From Massilia sp. YIM B02769 (lineage in GTDB: Bacteria > Pseudomonadota > Gammaproteobacteria > Burkholderiales > Burkholderiaceae_D): DNA of 64,000 bases. Below the pieces are notes generated by a model. It saw only the letters and a program-made list of their open reading frames with translations, was not told the DNA's origin and did not search any database. How positions within the stretch are numbered: the first letter of the stretch is position 1; each line of letters starts with the position of its first letter. The DNA is taken from contig NZ_JASNRC010000010.1 of assembly GCF_030411995.1 (NCBI RefSeq), positions 220,399 through 284,398 of the forward strand. Reading direction: 5' to 3'. Positions 1-10,755 of the stretch are shown here, one piece after another. A program made the translations under genes and the position numbers.

Positions 1-138
1 GCACTTCAGCGAGATAACTTGCTCGATCTCCGTCCGAAATAGGAATTGGCAAAGTCTGCGAACCGGACTAAATAGAGTCGATTTGCATGCCGGAGATCGG
101 GAAATTTGCGTGTCGAGTAAATCAGCACGCCATCTTCC

Positions 139-771
139 TTATTTCGAAGACTTACGCCGGCGCACGCCGCTGACGAGGCCAGCCGCGCCACAGATGAATA
201 GCGCAAGACTAGTAGGTTCGGGAATCGCATTGAGTTTCGGAGCGATGTGATTGACGCCGTCTAAATAATAACCGTCACCATAGGCCAAAGAAGTATCAAG
301 AAGGTCGGCATAGCCAGCTGACAAAGGCGAGCCGGATACTGTCCCGCTAAAGTAGTGAGTAACTGGTTTGAGTTCGTCCGCCCAATCGGGCCACGTAAAA
401 TCTTCAACTGCTGTGAAATACGAGGTGAAGCTATAAGTGCCCGGAGTCTGCGTAGCCGAGAAATTGAACGAAATCTCACTATAGTATGCCTCCGATCGTG
501 CATCGTATACGCCGAATCGGGTTGGTCCCTGATTGTTGTAGCGTGCCTGTGCCCACATAACGTTGCCGTAATGCATGCCAGGTTGCATGGAGTGTGAAAT
601 CTGCGACGAGCGAATGATAAACGTGTAGGCAGCAATGGAAAGATCTTCGTCATTCTGGATAAAGTACCCGGAAAGCCTGTCGTCGCCAGCAATGTCATAC
701 ATTGTGTAGCTGGCCGATGCGTTTAGTGAAAACAAAGCCGTAGCGGCGAGTGCAATAACATTCTTCATCAT
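139..771 (-). CDS. PEP-CTERM sorted secreted protein, function unknown
   Basis: A 210-residue exported protein. It opens with a signal peptide (MMKNVIALAATALF, cleavage after SASA or nearby) and ends with a PEP-CTERM sorting tail: the motif IPEPTSLAL, a hydrophobic helix and a basic end (VRRRKSSK). Proteins with this tail are recognised by the exosortase/EpsH system and delivered to the cell surface or exopolysaccharide matrix. The middle is rich in aromatic, polar and beta-prone residues and I do not recognise a domain. I chose the ATG-ATG start at 771 rather than the longer reading (813) because the signal peptide begins there and a weak AGGGA lies just upstream. GC is lower than in neighbouring genes, which is common for such surface proteins. 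No exosortase gene lies in the window. Confidence 0.8.
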   Translation of the reverse strand: MMKNVIALAATALFSLNASASYTMYDIAGDDRLSGYFIQNDEDLSIAAYTFIIRSSQISHSMQPGMHYGNVMWAQARYNNQGPTRFGVYDARSEAYYSEISFNFSATQTPGTYSFTSYFTAVEDFTWPDWADELKPVTHYFSGTVSGSPLSAGYADLLDTSLAYGDGYYLDGVNHIAPKLNAIPEPTSLALFICGAAGLVSGVRRRKSSK

Positions 772-1083
772 GGTCGAATCCCTAGTTTTGTAAGTAACGC
801 CTTGGATAAGCAATCACCGTGCCTGATAGAAACTCTTCAATGAATCAAACCCTTACAAGCTTATAAACTACATCACCGTCTAACGTGTAAAAATTCTCGA
901 CTAAAATACGTGTGATCAATGTGGCTCGTTACGTATCTGAATCGACACAAAAAGAACATTTCAAGCAAGTTATTCGGCAAATATTCTTAAGCACAGCCTG
1001 CACACGCACTCCGCACGCAGCGTCCTATCGCTTTAAGCTGTTGGCATGTTAGGCTAGCAACTTACCAACAGCCCAGTGCATGC

Positions 1084-1692
1084 ATGACCCTCATCAAGTT
1101 CATCGAAATCGTGGCAATCCTGGTCGGCGCCTTTTCCGGTTTCATCGAAGCGCGCCGCAAGCGCATGGACCTGGTGGGAGTATTCACGGTGGCCTTCATC
1201 GCCGCATTTGGCGGCGGCACGCTGCGCGACATTCTGCTCGACCGCCGTCCGCTGTTCTGGGTCACGCACCAGGAATACGCGATCGCCATCTTCGTGCTGG
1301 CCTTGATCGCCTCTCCTCTGATCCGCACGCTGCGCCACATGGTGTCGGAACGCCTGATCGTGATCGCCGACGCCGTGGGACTGGGCTTGTTCTCGATTGC
1401 CGGCACCTCGGCCGCGCTGGACGCCAACATGCCGATCTTCATCGCCTCGATGATGGGCGTGATCACGGGGATCTTCGGCGGTGTGCTGCGCGACATCGTC
1501 TGCAACGAAGTGCCGATGGTGTTCAGGGACGGCAAGCCGTATGCCCTGTGCGCCTTCCTCGGCAACTGGATGTTCCTGATGATGGGGCTATACACCGACC
1601 TGTCGCACGACTTCGCGCTGTGGACGAGCGCGCTGTTCATCAGTGCGCTGCGCCTGATCACCTGGAAGTTCGATATCCAGATGGGACGGTAG
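1084..1692 (+). CDS. TRIC-type cation channel family protein (UPF0126, YicG-like)
   Basis: A 202-residue integral membrane protein of the UPF0126 family, related to trimeric intracellular cation (TRIC) channels. Two related halves of three helices each are visible, each carrying the family glycine/LRD motif: GGGTLRDIL near residue 43 and GGVLRDIV near residue 134. Family members form homotrimeric monovalent cation channels, with potassium as the usual suggestion; bacterial roles are poorly defined. The gene stands alone. Its stop codon TAG lies inside a dispersed palindromic repeat (see 1689-1712), so the repeat may also form the 3' end hairpin of the mRNA. The ATG at 1084 is preceded by no strong ribosome binding site. 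Confidence 0.88.
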   Translation: MTLIKFIEIVAILVGAFSGFIEARRKRMDLVGVFTVAFIAAFGGGTLRDILLDRRPLFWVTHQEYAIAIFVLALIASPLIRTLRHMVSERLIVIADAVGLGLFSIAGTSAALDANMPIFIASMMGVITGIFGGVLRDIVCNEVPMVFRDGKPYALCAFLGNWMFLMMGLYTDLSHDFALWTSALFISALRLITWKFDIQMGR

Positions 1693-1712
1693 GGTGGGTT
1701 CTCGAACCCACC
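1689..1712. repeat. Dispersed palindromic repeat, single copy
   Basis: GTAG followed by GGTGGGTTC, a two-base loop and GAACCCACC: a 9-bp perfect stem. This is one copy of the GTAGGGTGG family found at about eight sites in the window. It begins inside the stop codon of the TRIC-like gene and sits between that gene and the convergent PII gene, where it could act as a bidirectional 3' end hairpin. Confidence 0.8.
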
Positions 1713-1728
1713 GTTGAAACGCGCCCTG

Positions 1729-2109
<381 letters not shown>

Positions 2110-2110
2110 T

Positions 2111-2160
2111 CAATCCGGCGCATTCAATCTGGCGCATTCAATCTGGCGCATTCAATCTGG
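2111..2160. repeat. 14-bp tandem repeat, about 3.6 units, at the nadE stop codon
   Basis: The unit CAATCTGGCGCATT occurs three times (the first with one C/T difference) followed by a partial fourth unit. The stop codon of nadE (2152-2154) lies inside the array, which fills most of the gap to glnB. Copy number change here could not alter more than the last residues of NadE, but would change the nadE-glnB spacer. Confidence 0.9.
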
Positions 2161-4209
2161 AATCCTGGCCAGGTCGTCGAGCCAGACCGTCGCCTCGGAA
2201 TCGCTCGGCGCGCGCCAGTCGCCGCGCGGCGACAGCGAACCGCCGTTGCCGACCTTCGGTCCGTTCGGCACGCAGCTGCGCTTGAACTGGCTGGTCTTGA
2301 AGAAGCGCCACAGGAAGATCCCGAGGTTGCGCTTGATCGCGGCCAGGTCGTATTCGTTGCGCGCACCGTGTTCGTCCGGCCAGCGCCCTTCCAGGCGCGA
2401 GCGCCAGGCGCTATAGGCCAGGAAGGCCACCTTGGTCGGCGCGAAGCCGTAGCGCAGGATGTAGTACAGATTGAAGTCCTGCAGCTCGTAGGGTCCGATT
2501 ACGCTTTCCGTCACCTGCGCCGGCTGCTCGTTGCCGTCTTCGCCGGTCTTGCCCGGCACCAGTTCCGGGCTGATCTCGGTGCCCAGGATGTTCAGCAGCA
2601 CCTCGGCGCCGCCGGCCACCACCGATTCGGTTTCGGCCACCCAGCGCACCAGGTGGGCGATCAGGGTCTTCGGCACGCTGGCGTTCACGTTGTAGTGCGA
2701 CATGTGGTCGCCCACGCCATAGGTGCACCAGCCCAGCGCCAGCTCGGACAGGTCGCCGGTGCCGATCACGATCGCGCCCAGGTGGTTCGCGAGCCGGAAC
2801 AGGTGGTTCGTGCGCTCGCCCGCCTGCACGTTTTCGAAGGTGATGTCGTACTGCTCCTTCCCTTCCGCGAACGGGTGCCCCAGGTCCTTCAGCATCTGGA
2901 TGCAGCTCGGGCGGATGTCGATTTCCTGGGCCGAGCAGCCGACCACGCGCATCAGGTCGTGCGCCTGCTTCAGGGTGCGCCCGCTGGTGGCGAAGCCCGG
3001 CATGGTATAGGCCAGGATGTTCGTGCGTGGCAGGCCGAGGCGGTCCATGGCTGCGGCGCACACCAGCAGCGCATGCGTGGAGTCCAGGCCGCCCGAGACG
3101 CCGATCACCACTTTCTGGATGCCGCTCGACGACAGGCGCTGGATCAGGGCCTGCACCTGGATGTTGTAGACCTCGGTGCAGCGCTCGTCGCGCAAGGCGC
3201 GGTCGGCCGGCACGTAGGGGAAGCGTTCGATCTCGCGATTCAGGAGAAGCGTGCGCTCCAGCGGCAGCGCCAATTCGAAGCGCTGCACGCGGAACTTGCT
3301 CACCTCGGCCCCATGGCGCGCCGCCGACTGGGCAAAGGTGGTGGCGCGCATGCGCTCCTGCGACAGGCGTTCCAGGTCGACGTCGGCGAAGATGATGTGC
3401 GACTCGTCGAGGAAGCGCGGCGACTCGGCCAGCAATTCTCCCTTTTCGTAGATGATGGCCTGGCCGTCCCAGGCCATGTCGGTGGTCGACTCGCCGCGTC
3501 CGGCCGAGGTGTAGAGGTAGGCCGCCATGCAGCGCGCCGACTGCTGGCTCACCAGCTGGTGGCGGTAGGTGCTTTTTCCCACCAAAACGTTCGAGGCCGA
3601 CAGATTCACCAGCACGGTGGCGCCGGCCATCGCCGCGAACGAGGACGGCGGCACCGGCACCCAGACGTCTTCGCAGATCTCGACGTGGAAGCGCAGCAGC
3701 GGCAGGTTCTCGACCTCGAACACCTGGTTCGCACCGAAAGGAATCATTTCGCCGAACAGCTCGACGTAATCGACATTCGCGCTGTCGGCGTTCGAGAACT
3801 GGCGCGATTCGTAGAATTCGCCGTAGTTCGGCAGGAAGCTTTTCGGCACCAGGCCGAGCACGCGGCCGTTCGCGACCACCGCCGCACAATTGAACAGCTG
3901 GTGATTGACCCGTAGCGGCAGGCCCACTACCATCGCCAGGGGCAGCGAGGTCGAAGCCTCGACCACGGCGGCCAGGGCCGCTTCGCAGGCATCGAGCAGC
4001 GCGCGCTGGTGGAACAAGTCTTCGCAGCTGTAGGCCGACAGGCCCAGCTCCGGAAACGCAACCAGGGCCGCGCCTTCGTCGGCCGCCTGGCGCGCCAGCG
4101 CGAGGGTCTGTTCGACGTTGTAGGCCGGGTCGGCGATGCGGCAACGCGGGATGGCAACCGCCACGCGGGCGAACTGGTGCGAGTAGAGGTTATAGAATGG
4201 CTTGTTCAT
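2152..4209 (-). CDS. nadE: Glutamine-dependent NAD+ synthetase
   Basis: Amidates deamido-NAD (NaAD) to NAD+ using ATP and glutamine, the last step of NAD biosynthesis. At 685 residues it is the long two-domain form. The N-terminal nitrilase-type glutaminase domain shows the Glu-Lys-Cys triad: FPELG (Glu54), [12 protein letters not shown] (Lys123) and EICEDVW (Cys179). The C-terminal synthetase domain has the ATP pyrophosphatase loop SGGLDST near residue 372 and [12 protein letters not shown] further on. I start at the ATG at 4209 ([18 protein letters not shown]), where family homology should begin, not the upstream in-frame ATG at 4245. The gene is divergent from the COG3146 protein gene, with only about 60 bp between the starts, so promoters must overlap the coding ends. 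PII gene glnB follows. Confidence 0.95.
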   Translation of the reverse strand: MNKPFYNLYSHQFARVAVAIPRCRIADPAYNVEQTLALARQAADEGAALVAFPELGLSAYSCEDLFHQRALLDACEAALAAVVEASTSLPLAMVVGLPLRVNHQLFNCAAVVANGRVLGLVPKSFLPNYGEFYESRQFSNADSANVDYVELFGEMIPFGANQVFEVENLPLLRFHVEICEDVWVPVPPSSFAAMAGATVLVNLSASNVLVGKSTYRHQLVSQQSARCMAAYLYTSAGRGESTTDMAWDGQAIIYEKGELLAESPRFLDESHIIFADVDLERLSQERMRATTFAQSAARHGAEVSKFRVQRFELALPLERTLLLNREIERFPYVPADRALRDERCTEVYNIQVQALIQRLSSSGIQKVVIGVSGGLDSTHALLVCAAAMDRLGLPRTNILAYTMPGFATSGRTLKQAHDLMRVVGCSAQEIDIRPSCIQMLKDLGHPFAEGKEQYDITFENVQAGERTNHLFRLANHLGAIVIGTGDLSELALGWCTYGVGDHMSHYNVNASVPKTLIAHLVRWVAETESVVAGGAEVLLNILGTEISPELVPGKTGEDGNEQPAQVTESVIGPYELQDFNLYYILRYGFAPTKVAFLAYSAWRSRLEGRWPDEHGARNEYDLAAIKRNLGIFLWRFFKTSQFKRSCVPNGPKVGNGGSLSPRGDWRAPSDSEATVWLDDLARIPD

Positions 4210-4271
4210 CTCGTGGTCTTTCGCATGGCAAGTCATCTTTCTCATCGTATCGAAGCAATCTGGACGTCATC

Positions 4272-5435
4272 TTGAACGCCACTTTTAATTATCGCACGCA
4301 TATTGTTTCATCCTTGTCCGAAATAGGCCAGGCCGCCTGGGACGGCTTGCTGGCCCTGCAGGGCGAAGCCAATCCCTTCCTGTCCTACGCCTTCCTGCAC
4401 GCGCTGCACGAATCCGGCAGCGCCTGCCCCGAGACCGGCTGGCAGCCGCAGTACATCGCGCTCTATGACGGCAGCGACGCGCTCGCCGCCGCCCTGCCCC
4501 TGTACGTGAAAGGCCACTCCTACGGCGAATACGTGTTCGACTGGGCCTGGGCCGATGCCTACCAGCGTCACGGCCTCGATTACTACCCGAAGCTGTTGTC
4601 GGCGGTGCCGTTCACGCCGGTGGCCGGCCCGCGCCTGCTGGCGCGCGACGACGCGGCGCGCGCCGCCCTGATCGAGGTGTTGCGCGCCACCCAGGCGGCA
4701 ACCGAGGTCTCGTCGACCCACATCCTGTTCCCGCCCGAAGAACACGCGCGCCAGTTGCAGGATGCCGGCTTCCTGCTGCGCAGCGGCGTACAGTTCCACT
4801 GGCTGAACCCGGGCTATGCCGATTTCGAGGCCTTTCTCGCGACGCTGGAGCAAAAGAAGCGCAAGAACATCCGCGCCGAGCGGCGCAAGGTGAAGGAAGC
4901 CGGCGTCCTGCTGCGCCGGGTGCGCGGCGCCGACATCACCGATGAGGAATGGCGCTTCTTCAACCGCTGCTACCGCCACACGTATGCGGCGCATTACTCG
5001 ACGCCCTACCTGAACCTGGATTTCTTCCGCCGCATCGGGGCCGCCATGCCCGACAATATCCTGCTCGTGATCGCCGAACGCGAAGGCCGTCCGATCGCGG
5101 CCTCGCTCGTGATCCACACCGCCGACACCCTGTACGGGCGTTACTGGGGCGAGATCGAGCACGTGCCCTGCCTGCACTTCGAGGCGGCGTATTACCAGCC
5201 GCTCGAGTTCTGCATCGAGCAAGGGATCAAGGTTTTCGAAGGCGGCGCCCAGGGCGAACACAAGATGGCGCGCGGCTTCCTGCCGACCCGCACGTATTCG
5301 GCGCACTGGCTGGCCCATCCTTCGTTCGCGGATGCGATCGAACGCTTCCTCGAGCGCGAAGCCGGCGGTATCGACGACTACATGGACGAACTGAACGAGC
5401 GCAATCCCTTCCGCAACGCAGGCCTATCCGACTGA
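4272..5435 (+). CDS. GNAT-like N-acyltransferase, COG3146 (DUF482) family
   Basis: A cytoplasmic protein of about 387 residues that resembles the COG3146/DUF482 family, which belongs to the FemAB/GNAT-type acyltransferase fold and is described as putative peptidoglycan biosynthesis or recognition. Recognisable segments are ALPLYVKGHSYGEYVFDWAWADAY, EQKKRKNIRAERRKV and the C-terminal FEGGAQGEHKMARGFLP, all characteristic of the family. The substrate is not known. The reading frame is open from 4197, but that would overlap the divergent nadE start; the family-like N-terminus (NATFNYRTHIVSSLSEIG) begins at the TTG at 4272, which I chose although no clear ribosome binding site precedes it. Confidence 0.8.
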   Translation: MNATFNYRTHIVSSLSEIGQAAWDGLLALQGEANPFLSYAFLHALHESGSACPETGWQPQYIALYDGSDALAAALPLYVKGHSYGEYVFDWAWADAYQRHGLDYYPKLLSAVPFTPVAGPRLLARDDAARAALIEVLRATQAATEVSSTHILFPPEEHARQLQDAGFLLRSGVQFHWLNPGYADFEAFLATLEQKKRKNIRAERRKVKEAGVLLRRVRGADITDEEWRFFNRCYRHTYAAHYSTPYLNLDFFRRIGAAMPDNILLVIAEREGRPIAASLVIHTADTLYGRYWGEIEHVPCLHFEAAYYQPLEFCIEQGIKVFEGGAQGEHKMARGFLPTRTYSAHWLAHPSFADAIERFLEREAGGIDDYMDELNERNPFRNAGLSD

Positions 5436-5445
5436 CCTGCAACCA

Positions 5446-5489
5446 GTAGGGTGGACGGGTTCCCCGTCCACGCGTTCAAGCAACGCGTG
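5446..5489. repeat. Dispersed palindromic repeat plus adjacent hairpin
   Basis: A GTAGGGTGGACGGG...CCCGTCCACGCG copy of the dispersed family (5446-5474), immediately followed by an 8-bp perfect hairpin, CACGCGTT - 5 nt - AACGCGTG (5469-5489), and then a partial third core (GCAGGGTGGGCG at about 5494). It lies between two convergent genes and may serve both as a 3' end structure. Confidence 0.75.
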
Positions 5490-5533
5490 CACAGGCAGGG
5501 TGGGCGCCCCGCGTCCCCCTTGCGATCGTCCTG

Positions 5534-6112
5534 CTAGACCGGTATGGCCCGCCCCCCCGCTTCGCGCCGCGCCCCCGCCAGCAACAGAAAGGCAAACCCG
5601 ATCTCGATACAGGCCCCCGCCGCCGCCCCCCACACCGGCGGCGCACCCAGGCTGGCAAGCCCCCAGGCAGCCAGGCCCAGTACGGCTCCCATCACCCAGT
5701 ACAGGCGCTTGCCGTAAAGCGTGTGGAAGCAGAGATAGCGCCCGCCGATCACGAGCAGCATCGCGGGAAAGAACAGCTCGATGCGCCACAGCGCGATGGC
5801 ATACGCCAGCGGCAGCATCGCGATCATCCAGAACGTCGTGGCCATGGCCAGCGCGCCAAGCGGATTGCCGGGCGTATGCCTGCCCGGCGCGCCGAGCAGG
5901 CGCGCGCACAGCACCGCGATCGGATGGATGACCACGCCGCCGCCGAACAGCGCCCACATGGCGCGCTCGGGCGACACCCAGGCCGCAAAGCATGCGGCCA
6001 CGGCCCAGACCGAGCCGGACACCAGCACGCCCGGGGCGCCGCCCAGGTAGCCGCTGCGCATGTCGCGCTGGTGGGTGTCGAGTGAGGCGAGATCGGACCG
6101 GACAGGGTGCAT
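5534..6112 (-). CDS. Conserved integral membrane protein (possibly DUF7010 family)
   Basis: A 192-residue protein with about six hydrophobic segments after a short polar N-terminus (MHPVRSDLASLDTHQRDM). The layout, and motifs such as FGGGVVIHPIAVL and RYLCFHTLYGKRLYWV, remind me of the DUF7010 family of small membrane proteins, but this assignment is from memory and tentative. No catalytic motif is visible and function is unknown. It lies downstream of, and in the same direction as, the LysR gene at 6204-7097, with a gap of about 90 bp. Confidence 0.7.
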   Translation of the reverse strand: MHPVRSDLASLDTHQRDMRSGYLGGAPGVLVSGSVWAVAACFAAWVSPERAMWALFGGGVVIHPIAVLCARLLGAPGRHTPGNPLGALAMATTFWMIAMLPLAYAIALWRIELFFPAMLLVIGGRYLCFHTLYGKRLYWVMGAVLGLAAWGLASLGAPPVWGAAAGACIEIGFAFLLLAGARREAGGRAIPV

Positions 6113-6203
6113 GGCGTTCTCCGCTTGGATGGCATCTCATCCTGCCACGATCAGACCGCCGTGACAATCATCGTATCCGGCACAGCGGCGGGGTCGAGGC
6201 AAC

Positions 6204-7097
6204 TCAGACGAACAGCGAAGGCTGGCTGTCGGCGTAATCGCGCAGCAGGTTCCAGACCACCTTCACGCGCCGAAGGCGATACAGGTCGGTCGGTGCGGCC
6301 AGCCAGAACGAGCGCTCGGCATGGAAGCCCGGCAGTACCTGCACCAGCTTGCCGTCGTCGGGCACCGCATACGGCGGCGCCATCATCAGGCCCATGCCGA
6401 GCGAGGCCGCCTCGATCTGCGCCGTCATGCCCGAGCAGCACAGGCGGCGCCGCGGCGTGAATCCGAGTTCGCCCATGTACGAGAGCTCGCGGCTGGCCAG
6501 GCGGTCCTGCACGTAGTCGACGAAGTAATGCTGGGCCAGGTCGGATTGCTGGCGGATCGGCGGATGCTTGTCGAGGTAATCCGGCGATGCATACAGGTAG
6601 AAGCGGAACGAGGCCAGGCGCGTGACCATGTAGCGCCCGGTGGTGGGCGGGTCGAGCATCACGCCGAGGTCGGCCTCGCGATTCGCAAGATTGGCGAAGC
6701 TCGGCAGCGCCAGCAGGTCGATCGACAGGTCCGGGTTCGCCTCCAGCAGCCCGGCCAGCAGCGGCGCCACCACCTTCACGCCGAAGACTTCCGGCACCCC
6801 GAGCCGCACCACGCCATGGGCCGCCACCTCGGCGCCGCCGAGCTGCTCGGCCGCCGCCAGGGCCGCGCCTTCCATCGCCTCGGCATGCGGCAGCAGCGCA
6901 TGGCCCATCTCGGTGAGTTCGTAGCCTTCGCGCGAACGGTCGAACAGGGTCGAGCCGAGTTCCTTTTCCAGGCGGTCGATGCGGCGCGCGACCGTGGTGT
7001 GCTCGACATCCAGGCGCCGCGACGCGCCCGACAGGGTGCCGGCGCGCGCCAGTTCGAGGAAGAAACGCAGGTCGGTCCACTCAGGCAGGCTATTCAT
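6204..7097 (-). CDS. LysR-family transcriptional regulator
   Basis: A 297-residue LysR-type regulator. The N-terminal winged helix-turn-helix covers roughly residues 8-66 (DLRFFLELARAGTLSGASRRL, then VARRIDRLEKELGSTLFDR); the rest is the effector-binding domain, including a MLDPPTTGRYMV segment and the C-terminal FWLAAPTDLYRLRRVK. It is transcribed divergently from the TonB-dependent receptor gene, and the 300-bp gap between them holds several TGTGCAC sites. By the usual LysR logic it is the likely regulator of the receptor, hydrolase and Liv transporter genes; this is inference. I use the ATG at 7097; a GTG two codons upstream is possible. Confidence 0.92.
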   Translation of the reverse strand: MNSLPEWTDLRFFLELARAGTLSGASRRLDVEHTTVARRIDRLEKELGSTLFDRSREGYELTEMGHALLPHAEAMEGAALAAAEQLGGAEVAAHGVVRLGVPEVFGVKVVAPLLAGLLEANPDLSIDLLALPSFANLANREADLGVMLDPPTTGRYMVTRLASFRFYLYASPDYLDKHPPIRQQSDLAQHYFVDYVQDRLASRELSYMGELGFTPRRRLCCSGMTAQIEAASLGMGLMMAPPYAVPDDGKLVQVLPGFHAERSFWLAAPTDLYRLRRVKVVWNLLRDYADSQPSLFV

Positions 7098-7403
7098 CGG
7101 CACACTTGCTCAGTTTTGTTTAAATATGTCAAGATGATCTATTGTGCACCAGTGCACATTCCTCCTGCAATCAATTCCCTCAAACGGCTGCCACGGCACG
7201 AAAATTGTGCACTTGCAGCATTTTCCCCAGCCAGCATGCACGATGCGTATGCACCGCGGCTGTGCACGGCCTTGTGCAAATTCGCACACAGGGTGGGCGG
7301 ATTGTTATCTTTTCAGCCAGTCCCAGCCGAGGCACACTGCTCGACGTGCGTGAGGGTGCAGATCAGCGAACACGCGCCGCCATTCCAAAAACAGGAGACA
7401 ACG
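7098..7403. promoter_or_regulatory. Divergent control region with a cluster of TGTGCAC sites
   Basis: The gap between the LysR gene and the TonB receptor gene. It holds a perfect palindrome TGTGCAC-CA-GTGCACA (7143-7158), further TGTGCAC sites at 7206-7212 and 7261-7267, and an inverted pair TGTGC-AAATTC-GCACA (7273-7288). Such a repeated, spaced motif in a divergent region is a good candidate for regulator binding sites. I cannot tell whether the neighbouring LysR protein or another factor binds them. A Shine-Dalgarno AGGAG (7393-7397) precedes the receptor start. Confidence 0.6.
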
Positions 7404-9779
<2,376 letters not shown>

Positions 9780-9800
9780 GCGGCCGCCCGACGGTCGGAG

Positions 9801-9828
9801 GCAAGGGCGCCGGGAGGACGCCCTTTGC
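9801..9828 (+). terminator. Hairpin after the TonB receptor gene
   Basis: GCAAGGGCG pairs with CGCCCTTTGC (one bulge) across a nine-base loop holding the purine-rich GGGAGG. No T-run follows, so it may be a weak terminator, an mRNA-stabilising end, or a structure that hides the GGGAGG from ribosomes. GGGAGG also stands at good distance from a TTG at 9825 that would give an N-terminally longer hydrolase. Confidence 0.4.
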
Positions 9829-9857
9829 CAGCCTTAACCCCAACCATGACAGGCCAC

Positions 9858-10730
9858 ATGTCCACTTACACTGAAATCAGCTATACGAGCGGCGATGGCC
9901 TGCGCTTGTATGCGCGCGACTACGCCGCCAGTTCGGGGCCGGCGCGCCTGCCCGTGGTCTGCATCCACGGCCTGACCCGCAACTCGGCCGACTTCGACGA
10001 GCTGGCGCCGGAAATCGCGCGCACGGGCCGGCGCGTGATCGCGCCCGACGTACGCGGGCGCGGCCACTCGGCCTACGATCCCGATCCGGCCAACTACAAC
10101 CCGCCCGTGTATGCCGGCGACGTCGTCAAGCTGCTGCACGACCTCGGCATCGCCCGCGCCGTCTTTGTCGGCACCTCGATGGGCGGCCTGATCACCATGA
10201 CCCTGGCCATGCGCCACCTCGACCTGATCGCCGGCGCGGTGCTGAACGACGTCGGACCGGTGCTGTCGAAAAAAGGCCTGGCGCGCATCGCCGGCTATGC
10301 CGGCCGCTGCAACGTATTGTCGACCTGGGACGAGGCGGCCCACTACCTGAAGGACATCAATGCCTGCGCCTTCCCCGGCAACCCGGATGCCGAATGGGAC
10401 AAGTGGGCGCAGCGTGCCTTTGCCGCCAACGATTCCGGCCAGCTGGCCCTGCGTTACGACCCGAAAATTGCGTTAGCATTGCAAACGGGACAACTGCGGC
10501 CCACCTCGCTGGCGGCGCGCATGGCTTTCCGGCGCCTGGCGCACCGGCGCCCCACCCTGCTGGTGCGCGGCGCCCTGTCCGACCTGGTCGAACCCGACCA
10601 GGCGGCCTGGATGCGGCGCGCCGCGCCGGCCATGGCGTACGCCGAAGTGCCGGATATCGGCCACGCGCCGATGCTGACCGAGCCGGCGGCGCTGGACGCG
10701 ATCCGCCGCTTCCTGGACCAGCTTCCATAA
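9858..10730 (+). CDS. Alpha/beta-fold hydrolase
   Basis: A cytoplasmic alpha/beta hydrolase of 290 residues. The oxyanion-side motif VVCIHGLTRN is near residue 33, the nucleophile elbow GTSMGG puts the catalytic Ser at about 107, and the acid (GALSDLVEPDQ) and His (DIGHAPML) follow in order. Residues after the strands resemble the group that includes 3-oxoadipate enol-lactonase and similar esterases. No signal peptide is present, so the substrate must already have crossed the inner membrane, matching the ABC transporter genes downstream (25-bp gap). The start is uncertain: ATG 9858 (MSTYTEISYTSGDG), ATG 9846, or TTG 9825 with a GGGAGG upstream. Ester or lactone cleavage of the imported compound is inference. 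Confidence 0.88.
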   Translation: MSTYTEISYTSGDGLRLYARDYAASSGPARLPVVCIHGLTRNSADFDELAPEIARTGRRVIAPDVRGRGHSAYDPDPANYNPPVYAGDVVKLLHDLGIARAVFVGTSMGGLITMTLAMRHLDLIAGAVLNDVGPVLSKKGLARIAGYAGRCNVLSTWDEAAHYLKDINACAFPGNPDAEWDKWAQRAFAANDSGQLALRYDPKIALALQTGQLRPTSLAARMAFRRLAHRRPTLLVRGALSDLVEPDQAAWMRRAAPAMAYAEVPDIGHAPMLTEPAALDAIRRFLDQLP

Positions 10731-10755
10731 CAGAACCAGAAAGACAGGAGACAAC

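Noticed and set aside
6..230. 74-codon minus-strand reading frame at the window edge
   Set aside because: It overlaps the 3' end of the PEP-CTERM gene in another frame, has no ribosome site and no recognisable sequence.
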